Positions 1 through 6,778 of a DNA stretch of 64,000 bases are shown here, one piece after another. The translations under genes and the position numbers were made by a program. Within the stretch, counting starts at the first letter, position 1. The number at the start of each line of letters is the position of its first letter. Below the pieces are notes generated by a model that saw only the letters and a list, made by a program, of their open reading frames with translations, did not search any database and was not told the origin of the DNA. The stretch comes from an uncultured Myxococcales bacterium (GTDB taxonomy: Bacteria > Myxococcota_A > Polyangia > Polyangiales > Polyangiaceae), in NCBI GenBank assembly GCA_937949945.1, contig CALFEQ010000032.1:142102-206101 (forward strand), given 5' to 3'.

Positions 1-679
1 GCAACGGTGGGATGTCGGCCTCGGCGCGACGCTGGGCCTCGTAGGTTTGACCGCCGCCCTCGCTGCGTGTGCGCTCGGCGGCGGCGCGCGCGGCCTTCTT
101 GCCCTCCTCCGTGAGCGAGAGCTCGATGAGCGGGATCAGCACGACCTCGCCGCGCAACAGCTTCTTCTTGGTCTCGCGTCCGTTGTAGAGGTCGAGCTCC
201 CACGCCCGGTTGCCGTCGCCGAGGTAGCGCTGCGCGAGGCCCATCATCGTCTCGCCGTCCGCGGCGATGTGCGCGACGACGGCCGGGATCTCGATCTCCT
301 GGTTCTCCACCGGAGGGATCCACGCCACGGCGCCGTTCGCGCGGGCGAGCGTCTCGGCCCGCTTCGGATCGCCGAGGTACGTGCGCGCGAGGGAGAACCA
401 CGTGTCTCCCTCCTTCACGCGGTGATGTCCGGGCGCGGGGATCTCGAGCGGCTGCCCCGGCACGATCGCGCTGCCGCCGTGCGCGTCGAGCGCGTTGGCA
501 CCTGCGATGGCGGCCTCGAAGCGAGGGGTCCCGTAGAAGCGGATGGCGATCTGGGCGAGCGTCTCGCCCTGCGAGACGACATGGGTGAACGCCCGCGCGT
601 CGGACGGACCCGCGAGCACGAGCGCGCAGATCACACCGAGAGCAAGCCCGGCCTTCGATTCGCCGACCTTCCTCTTCAT
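1..679 (-). CDS. LysM-repeat exported protein (3' end beyond window)
   Basis: The frame opens at ATG 679 behind a good AGGAGG site and runs off the left edge without a stop, so 226 residues are visible. Residues 1-30 form a signal peptide with a basic start, a hydrophobic core and a likely cut after ARA. Three LysM-like repeats follow, at about residues 32-82, 87-135 and 137-187, each with a G-D/E-T motif and a Y/L-G-D-P/G segment. LysM modules bind peptidoglycan or chitin-type glycans, so the protein probably acts in the periplasm or at the wall. Its ATG overlaps the TGA of the upstream kinase gene (ATGA), which suggests coupled translation and a shared role. The visible C-terminal part is charged and the missing end could carry another domain. 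Confidence 0.85.
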   Translation of the reverse strand, partial: MKRKVGESKAGLALGVICALVLAGPSDARAFTHVVSQGETLAQIAIRFYGTPRFEAAIAGANALDAHGGSAIVPGQPLEIPAPGHHRVKEGDTWFSLARTYLGDPKRAETLARANGAVAWIPPVENQEIEIPAVVAHIAADGETMMGLAQRYLGDGNRAWELDLYNGRETKKKLLRGEVVLIPLIELSLTEEGKKAARAAAERTRSEGGGQTYEAQRRAEADIPPL

Positions 680-2121
680 GGCTCCTCCTTTCCGCCGTCT
701 TCGGGTACGAGCGGGATGGTCACGTCGAGCGTCACCACCTCACCGGGGACGATCTCGATCTCGCGCTCGACGGGCGCCATCGCCTCGGGGTGCGTGAGCG
801 TCACCCAGTGCTTGCCGGGCGCGAGCGGGATGGGGCGTGCGAACGGCGTCGTCTCGACGTGCTGGCCGTCCACGCGCACGTGGGCCCAGGGCGTCGCGAC
901 GACGCGAAGACCTCCGCCATGGGGAGGCACGAGCTCGAGCGGGCGCGCGCCGACGTCGCGTTCGCGCGCGCGGGCGCTCGTGCCCTCGAGCGCGACGGCG
1001 CCGCCGACGAAGGCCGCGGCGATGGCCGCGAACCCGAGCACGACGCGCGAGAGGCCCATGGCCGTGCGCGCGTGCGGAAGAGGGGCGCGCGCGCCGCGGG
1101 CCGCTTCGTCCTTGCTCGGCCCGACGCCCTCCGATCCGTCCGCGCCGCCGAAGCCCGCATCGATCAGCGCCGCACGGACGAGCGCGGCGGGATCCTCGCG
1201 CGTCTCCGCGCGTAGCGCCGCCTCCAGGCGCTCCCTCACGATCCCCGCGGACGGGTAGCGATCGTTCGGCGACTTCTCGAGCAGACGCATCACGATCCGT
1301 TCGACGGCGCGCGGGACGTGGGGCGCTTGTTTGTGGAGCGGCGCCGGAGCTTCGCGCCGGATCCGCTGCGCCGCCGATCGCTTCGCGTCGTCGCCGCCGG
1401 GGCCGTCGAATGGGCGCGAGCCGCTCAGCATCTCGTAGAGGACGACGCCGAGCGAGAAGAGGTCGCTCCGTCCGTCGACGAAGTCGCCGAGGATCTGCTC
1501 GGGAGACATGTACGCCGGCGTTCCGAACGCGTCCTTCACCTGCTCCGGCGCCATGCGTCCCGTCGCGGTGATCCCTTCGGTCCCGAGCGTGTCGCTCATG
1601 CTGCCGGTGCGAGGACGCTGGGCGATGCCGAAGTCGATCATCTTGACGACCCCGCCGCGCGAGACGAGGACGTTGCTCGGCTTGACGTCGCGATGGACGA
1701 CGCCGCGCTCGTGGATGTGCTCGAGGGCCGCGCAGATCCCGCAAGCGATCGCGAGCGCGGACGGCACCGCGAGGGGCTTCTTCTTCGGCGACGACGAGCG
1801 CCCCGGCGCGTCGTCCGTCCCGCCGAGCAGCCGTTGGAGCGAGACGCCGTCGACGTGCTCGAGCACGAGGTAAGGCCGCCCCGACGGCGTGCGCCCCGCC
1901 TCGAGCAGAAGGACGACGTTCGGGTGCGCGAGGTCGGCGAGGATCTTGGCCTCGCGTTCGAGCTGCTCTCCGAACGAAGACGTCGCCGCGATCTGCGTCT
2001 TGAGCGCCTTGATCGCGACGACGCGTCCGAGGGGCTCTTGTACCGCTTTGTAAATCGCCGAGAGCGCGCCGGATCCCAGCGTGCCGGTGATCCGGTAGGC
2101 CCCGAAGCGGAGCTCGCTCAT
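676..2121 (-). CDS. Membrane-anchored Ser/Thr protein kinase with PEGA tail
   Basis: This 481-residue protein is a Hanks-type kinase. The glycine loop GSGALSA is near residue 17, the ATP lysine is K38 in VAIK, the catalytic loop HRDVKPSN is at 143-150 and DFG at 163-165. An APE-like MSPEQ segment follows. The kinase core ends near residue 300. A single hydrophobic segment near 358-380 would cross the membrane, and an extracytoplasmic PEGA-like beta domain follows (about 395-475). It probably phosphorylates Ser/Thr targets in response to an envelope signal. The stop codon overlaps the start of the LysM gene, so a wall-sensing partnership is plausible but inferred. Family and topology are secure; the substrate is unknown. 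Confidence 0.93.
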   Translation of the reverse strand: MSELRFGAYRITGTLGSGALSAIYKAVQEPLGRVVAIKALKTQIAATSSFGEQLEREAKILADLAHPNVVLLLEAGRTPSGRPYLVLEHVDGVSLQRLLGGTDDAPGRSSSPKKKPLAVPSALAIACGICAALEHIHERGVVHRDVKPSNVLVSRGGVVKMIDFGIAQRPRTGSMSDTLGTEGITATGRMAPEQVKDAFGTPAYMSPEQILGDFVDGRSDLFSLGVVLYEMLSGSRPFDGPGGDDAKRSAAQRIRREAPAPLHKQAPHVPRAVERIVMRLLEKSPNDRYPSAGIVRERLEAALRAETREDPAALVRAALIDAGFGGADGSEGVGPSKDEAARGARAPLPHARTAMGLSRVVLGFAAIAAAFVGGAVALEGTSARARERDVGARPLELVPPHGGGLRVVATPWAHVRVDGQHVETTPFARPIPLAPGKHWVTLTHPEAMAPVEREIEIVPGEVVTLDVTIPLVPEDGGKEEP

Positions 2122-2161
2122 CGGCCAGACCTCCGCGCAGGTCTCACGTGGGGGTTGCCCT

Positions 2162-2728
2162 CCGTTCCCGTTCCCGCCCCCGAAACCTTTGCGAGAAGGC
2201 CGGCGGCTTGCACGACGGCGTCTGCGAGCCGTGCCGCGTGCTCGAGGATCTCCTTCGTCGAAGCCGCCGAGACGTCACGTGTCATGACTCTTCGCGAGCT
2301 TCGTGAGCATGGCTACGACCCGCTCCGCGAGCTGTTTGCCTCGCCGGTGTGTGTCGTCGGTGATCAAACGGCGTCGCAGGCAGACGTCGAGCATGGCCGC
2401 GCATTCGGTCGTCGAACCGGTTGCAGCGAGGTAGTACCTCCTCTCGTCGCCCGACGAGAGCTTCCCGGCGCCTTCGGCGATGTTGTTCACCGATCGAGAG
2501 CGCGGCTCGGGAGAGCTGATCGGAGAGATGTCCGCGTCCGCGCGGGAGGTGTTCGACGACGTCATCGAGCAGGTCGAACAGCTCCAGAGCCACTTGGTAG
2601 ACCTCGAGGCGTTCGTGGTCGAGCGGCATGGGGACGGTCGGCGGAGCGGGGCTGGATGATCCGAAGCGCGAAGGGAACGACCGGGAACGGCGACGACTCC
2701 GGGACGGAACGATCGGGAACGGGAACGG
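2162..2728. mobile_element. Cassette bounded by 15-bp inverted repeats around a broken four-helix-bundle gene
   Basis: CCGTTCCCGTTCCCG at 2162-2176 has its exact reverse complement at 2714-2728. Each arm is two and a half copies of a 6-bp unit (GTTCCC). The only recognisable gene between the arms is the frameshifted four-helix-bundle gene. Genes of that family are known from 23S rRNA intervening sequences, whose ends pair. The same 15-mer recurs at 57490-57504. No transposase is present. Calling it a mobile or formerly mobile cassette is inference. Confidence 0.45.
2275..2629 (-). pseudogene. Four-helix-bundle (S23/23S rRNA IVP-like) protein, frameshifted
   Basis: Reading from ATG 2629, the first frame gives a typical helical start (LDHERLEVYQVALELFDLL) through LSRAALSI. 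The second frame then supplies the family's continuation NNIAEGAGKLSSGDERRYY and the C-terminal helices, ending at the stop at 2275. Joining S-I to V-N-N-I-A-E-G needs removal of one base near 2490-2491 (a CC pair on the plus strand) and restores the exact family spacing, where SVPSNIAEG is usual. The restored product would be about 117 residues. The gene is therefore either broken by one inserted base or affected by a sequencing error. The family's function is poorly defined; members occur in rRNA intervening sequences and scattered through genomes. Confidence 0.75.
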
Positions 2729-2776
2729 CGGAATTTCGTCACGCTCCCGTGCCGCTGCAGAGATCCGGCTCTCCGC

Positions 2777-4315
2777 TCATTTCACGAACAACGATTCCCC
2801 CGTCATCGCGCTCGGCTTCGGGATCCCCATCAGCTCCAACATCGTCGGCGCGACGTCGCAGATGCGCCCGCCCGGACGGAGCTTCCGGTCGCGGTCGGCG
2901 TCGTTGATGTAGATGATCGGAACCGGGAACAGCGTGTGCGCCGTGTGCGGGGCGCCCGTGACCGGGTCGATCATCAGCTCGCAGTTGCCGTGGTCGGCCG
3001 TGATGAAGACGGCGCCCCCCTTCGCGCGGACCGCGTCGACGATGCGGCCGATGCCGGCGTCGACGACTTCGACGGCGGTGACCGCCGCGTCGAGCACGCC
3101 CGTGTGGCCGACCATGTCCGGGTTGGCGAAGTTGACGAGGATGAAGTCGAAGCTGTCCGACTCGATTGCCTTCACCACGGCGTCCGTGACGCCCTTGGCG
3201 GCCATCTCGGGCTTCTTGTCGTACGTCGGGATGTCCTTCGGCGAGGGGATCATCTGACGCTCCTCGCCTGCGAACGGCTCCTCGCGGCCGCCGTTGAAGA
3301 AGTACGTCACGTGCGCGTACTTCTCGGTCTCGGCGCAGCGGAACTGCGTGAGGCCCATCCGCGAGATGACCTCGGGGAAGATGTCCGGGTAGGTCTCCTT
3401 GGGGAACGCGACGGGCAGGTCGATCTTCGCGTCGTACGTCGTCATGCACGCGAAGACGCGGAACGGCGGATCGGCCGGGCGCGAAAACCCGGTGAAGTCC
3501 CGCGTCGCGAGCGCGCGCACGAGCTCGCGGGCGCGGTCGGGGCGGAAGTTGAAGTGCAGGCCCGTGTCCTTCTCCGAGTCGACGCCCGCGTAGTCGCCGA
3601 CGACGAACGGCTCGACGAACTCGTCCGTCTTCCCTGCTTCGATGCTCGCCTTCGCTCCCGCGACGGCGCTCGCGTGCTTCGGCGCGTCGGCATGGACGAT
3701 GGCGCGGTAGGCCTTCTCGACGCGCTCCCATCGGTTGTCGCGGTCCATCGCCCAGTAGCGGCCGCTCACCGTGCCGATGACGCCCTTGCCCGCGAGGTGC
3801 TTCTCGAGCGTCTCTAGGTAGCCGGGGGCGGTGCCCGGCATCACGTCGCGGCCGTCGAGGAAGGCGTGGACGACGACGGGGACGCCGCGCTCGTGGGCCG
3901 CGTCGATGAGCGCCAACAGATGGTTGATGTGACTGTGGACCCCACCGTCCGAGACGAGGCCGAACAGGTGCAGTCGTCCGCCGGCGGCGCGCGCCTTCTC
4001 GATCACGTCCCGGATGACCGGGTTCTGGCCGAGCGTGCGATCGTGGACGGCGTTGTCGATGCGCGAGATGTCCATGAGCGCGATGCGCCCCGCGCCGAAG
4101 TTGAGGTGGCCGACCTCGCTGTTTCCCATCTGTCCCGGAGGAAGCCCCACGTCCGGTCCGCTCGTGCCGATGAGCCCGTGCGGGTAGCGCTGGTAGAGCG
4201 CGTCGAGCACGGGCGTCTTTGCGAGCCGGACGGCGTTGGCTTCGACCTCGGCGCGTTCGCCGAAGCCGTCGAGGATCACGAGGACGACGGGGCGAGGACG
4301 TTGGACAGCTGCCAT
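2777..4315 (-). CDS. gpmI: 2,3-bisphosphoglycerate-independent phosphoglycerate mutase
   Basis: This 512-residue enzyme interconverts 3- and 2-phosphoglycerate in glycolysis and gluconeogenesis in the cytoplasm. The length is normal for the family. The first metal-binding aspartate is D16 in VILDGFG. The phosphoserine nucleophile is S66 in GQMGNSEVGH. The late metal-binding motifs TADHGN and HTAHT are also present. It starts at ATG 4315 and stands alone between the repeat cassette and the divergent RNase HI gene. Nothing is unusual apart from the neighbouring cassette, whose right arm ends about 50 bp beyond the stop codon. Confidence 0.97.
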   Translation of the reverse strand: MAAVQRPRPVVLVILDGFGERAEVEANAVRLAKTPVLDALYQRYPHGLIGTSGPDVGLPPGQMGNSEVGHLNFGAGRIALMDISRIDNAVHDRTLGQNPVIRDVIEKARAAGGRLHLFGLVSDGGVHSHINHLLALIDAAHERGVPVVVHAFLDGRDVMPGTAPGYLETLEKHLAGKGVIGTVSGRYWAMDRDNRWERVEKAYRAIVHADAPKHASAVAGAKASIEAGKTDEFVEPFVVGDYAGVDSEKDTGLHFNFRPDRARELVRALATRDFTGFSRPADPPFRVFACMTTYDAKIDLPVAFPKETYPDIFPEVISRMGLTQFRCAETEKYAHVTYFFNGGREEPFAGEERQMIPSPKDIPTYDKKPEMAAKGVTDAVVKAIESDSFDFILVNFANPDMVGHTGVLDAAVTAVEVVDAGIGRIVDAVRAKGGAVFITADHGNCELMIDPVTGAPHTAHTLFPVPIIYINDADRDRKLRPGGRICDVAPTMLELMGIPKPSAMTGESLFVK

Positions 4316-4497
4316 GGGACCCGGACCATAGCATGCGGCCCCCGCCCGGATGCCGCCAGGGGCGGGCTCGCACGAGCTCCCGTCGTTTCGGGCGGTCGAG
4401 CCCGTGGCGAAGGCCGGGCGAAAGGCGCGTGGCGACCCGGCGAAGGCTCGAGCCTGCGTGGCTTGAGGCTCGAGGCGCGATCGCGTACCTAGCTACC

Positions 4498-5253
4498 GTG
4501 CCCTGGGTCCGAGCGCTCTTCCGAGGTCAGCCCGTCCTCGCGCGCGTGAAAGCGAACGGTTCGTTCGACGCCGTCGGTGGTCGTGTCGAAATCCGTTACA
4601 GGCCCACCGATCCTCGGGCGTACCGCGCCGCGGAGCGGAACCTCGAGCGGATCGAGGGCGAGCAGATCCTCCCGGACGACACGTGCGTGCCGGGCGAAGA
4701 GGTCGACAAGAAGCGAGGGCGGCGCTTCGGGCTGCTCGGGGTGGAGCCGCAGGGCGCGGGAAGGCGATCGAAGGACGCACCTGCGAAGGCGCCCGCGCCG
4801 GAGCCCGTGCCGAAGGACGCCTGGACCGTGTACGCGGACGGCGCTTGCTCCGGCAACCCCGGGCCGGCCGGCCTCGGGATCGTGCTCGTCTCGCCCGACG
4901 GAAAGACGATCGACGGCTACGAGTACCTCGGAGAGGCCACGAACAACGTGGCGGAGCTCACGGCGATCCTCCGTGCGGCCGAGATCGTCCCGCCCGGCGC
5001 GCCGGCGGTCGTCCACACGGACAGCCAGTACTCGATCGGCGTGCTCACGAAGGGCTGGAAGGCGAAGGCCAACCAAGAGCTCGTCGCGAGCGTGAAGGAG
5101 GCCCTCGCGCGTCGAAAAGGTTGGCAGCTCCGGTACGTGCCGGGGCACGCGGGCGTGCCGCTCAACGAGCGCGCAGACGAGCTAGCGCGCGAGGCCGTCG
5201 CGCGTCGCGCGTCGCGCATGCCGGCGCTCGCCACGACGGCCACGGCGCAGTGA
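4498..5253 (+). CDS. rnhA: Ribonuclease HI with an extra N-terminal region
   Basis: From GTG 4498 the product has 251 residues. The RNase H fold occupies about 108-238. All four catalytic acids are visible: D114 (YADGACSGN), E153 (NNVAELTA), D175 (HTDSQYS) and D227 (NERADELA). It cleaves RNA in RNA-DNA hybrids. The first ~85 residues (WVRALFRGQPVLARV, then RVEIRYRPTDPRAYRAAERNL) are not the eukaryotic hybrid-binding domain and form a separate small region, followed by an Ala/Pro linker. The upstream in-frame extension to 4219 overlaps the gpmI start region and reads as low-complexity Arg-rich sequence, so the GTG start is preferred. The ribosome-binding site is weak. Confidence 0.92.
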   Translation: MPWVRALFRGQPVLARVKANGSFDAVGGRVEIRYRPTDPRAYRAAERNLERIEGEQILPDDTCVPGEEVDKKRGRRFGLLGVEPQGAGRRSKDAPAKAPAPEPVPKDAWTVYADGACSGNPGPAGLGIVLVSPDGKTIDGYEYLGEATNNVAELTAILRAAEIVPPGAPAVVHTDSQYSIGVLTKGWKAKANQELVASVKEALARRKGWQLRYVPGHAGVPLNERADELAREAVARRASRMPALATTATAQ

Positions 5254-5312
5254 CCGCACGGTCGCGCGCGCCTGGAAAAATCGGGCCGATCGTGACTATG
5301 CTGGCGCCTCCG

Positions 5313-5921
5313 ATGGCCGCCCGAGTGCACCCCACGTCCGTCGTCGCCGAGAGCGCCGAGATCGGAGATGGCACGCAGATCTGGCTGTTCTGTCAGGTCC
5401 GCGAGAACGCGCGCATCGGCAAGGGATGCATCTTCGGGAAGGGGATCTACGTCGATGCCGGCGTCACGATCGGTGACAACGTCAAGGTCCAGAACAACGC
5501 CTCGATCTACACGGGCGTGACGATCGAAGACGGCGTGTTCGTCGGGCCGCACGTCTGCTTCACGAACGACAAGGTCCCGCGCGCGGTGAACCCCGACATG
5601 ACGCGCAAGGGCATCGACGACTGGAAGATCACCGAGACGCTCGTGAAGGCGGGGGCGTCGATCGGCGCGAACGCGACCATCGTGTGCGGCGTGACGATCG
5701 GCCGCTGGGCGATGGTCGCGTCCGGCGCCGTCGTCACCAAGGACGTGCCCGATCACGCGCTCGTCATGGGAAACCCCGCGCGCATCTGCGGGTGGGTTTG
5801 CTCGTGCGGCAAGCGCGTGCAGATCGACGATCGCGAGGGGCGCGGGAAGTGCGAGTGCGGTCGCGTCCTCGTCAAAGAGCGTTCGCCCGACGGTAGGGGC
5901 GACGTCGTCCGCATCGCGTGA
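5313..5921 (+). CDS. Left-handed beta-helix acyltransferase, WbpD/WlbB-like
   Basis: The product is 202 residues from ATG 5313 (an in-frame ATG at 5298 adds five). It is built of hexapeptide repeats ([LIV]-G-x4), with IGDGTQIWLF, IGKGCIFGKG and IGDNVKVQNNASIY clearly visible. The fit is to UDP-sugar N-acetyltransferases of the WbpD type, which acetylate 3-amino sugars of surface polysaccharides. The C-terminus carries CSC and CEC pairs about 18 residues apart, possibly a small metal-binding knuckle. The gene lies 10 bp before the SDR gene. The exact acceptor sugar cannot be read from the sequence. Confidence 0.85.
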   Translation: MAARVHPTSVVAESAEIGDGTQIWLFCQVRENARIGKGCIFGKGIYVDAGVTIGDNVKVQNNASIYTGVTIEDGVFVGPHVCFTNDKVPRAVNPDMTRKGIDDWKITETLVKAGASIGANATIVCGVTIGRWAMVASGAVVTKDVPDHALVMGNPARICGWVCSCGKRVQIDDREGRGKCECGRVLVKERSPDGRGDVVRIA

Positions 5922-5930
5922 GGCAGAGCC

Positions 5931-6767
5931 ATGGCGAGCATCTTCCGCGAGGGATTGTTCGACGGGCACGTCGCCATCGTCACCGGCGGAGGCAGCGGTA
6001 TCGGTCTCGCGACCGCGCGCGTGCTCGCCGAGCTCGGCGCCAAGGTCGCCATCTGCGGGCGCAAGCCGGAGAAGCTGACGGCGGCGGAGGCCGAGCTCCG
6101 CCGGCGCGGCGCGCGCGACGTCTTCTCGATGCCGTGCGACATCCGTGAGCCCGAGCAGATCGCCGCGTTCGTCGACGCCGTCGGGGAGAAGCTCGGGCGT
6201 GCGACGATCCTCGTGAACAACGCCGGCGGTCAGTTCCCGACGACGGCGGAGACGGTCACGCCTCGCGGCTGGGAGGCGGTCGTCCGCAACAACCTCAACG
6301 GCACGTTCTACATGACGCAGGCGGTGGGGACGAAGCACATGATCCCCGCTCGTCGCGGTCGCATCGTGAACGTCATCGCGAACGTCGCGCGCGGCTTCCC
6401 TGGGATGATCCACACGGGCGCCGCGCGGGCGGGCGTCGAGAACATGACGAAGACGCTCGCGATCGAATGGGCGCAGCACAACATCCAGGTGAACGCGGTC
6501 GCCCCGGGCATCATCCGCACGAGCGGCACCGACCAGTACCCGCCCGAGCTGGTCGAGATGAGCCGCCGGAAGACGCCGATGAAGCGCCTCGGGACGGCCG
6601 GGGAGGTCGCGCAGCTCATCGTGTACCTCGCCTCCGATGCCGCGTTCTTCGTGACGGGCGAGTGCTGGTACATCGACGGCGGCGCGCACCTCTGGGGTGA
6701 CAACTGGATCATCGAGTCCGACGAGCCGGCGCCGGCACCGGCGATCATCGCGGAGCTCGACGAGTAG
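5931..6767 (+). CDS. SDR-family oxidoreductase, 2,4-dienoyl-CoA-reductase type
   Basis: This 278-residue protein has the Rossmann motif TGGGSGIG at about 19-26 and the NNAGG motif. The usual SDR catalytic Y-x-x-x-K is not present: the aligned segment reads HTGAARAGV, as in the dienoyl-CoA and trans-2-enoyl-CoA reductase branch, with Thr and Arg in the Tyr and Lys positions. FPGMIHTGAARAGVENMTK and TLAIEWA match that branch. It probably reduces an unsaturated acyl-CoA with NADPH. It follows the acyltransferase closely (10 bp), but no pathway link is evident. Confidence 0.85.
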   Translation: MASIFREGLFDGHVAIVTGGGSGIGLATARVLAELGAKVAICGRKPEKLTAAEAELRRRGARDVFSMPCDIREPEQIAAFVDAVGEKLGRATILVNNAGGQFPTTAETVTPRGWEAVVRNNLNGTFYMTQAVGTKHMIPARRGRIVNVIANVARGFPGMIHTGAARAGVENMTKTLAIEWAQHNIQVNAVAPGIIRTSGTDQYPPELVEMSRRKTPMKRLGTAGEVAQLIVYLASDAAFFVTGECWYIDGGAHLWGDNWIIESDEPAPAPAIIAELDE

Positions 6768-6778
6768 GGAGCACGGGG

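Noticed and set aside
47..1258. Long plus-strand open frame opposite the LysM and kinase genes
   Set aside because: Arg/Ala/Gly-rich composition with no domain; it is the antisense shadow of well-supported minus-strand genes.
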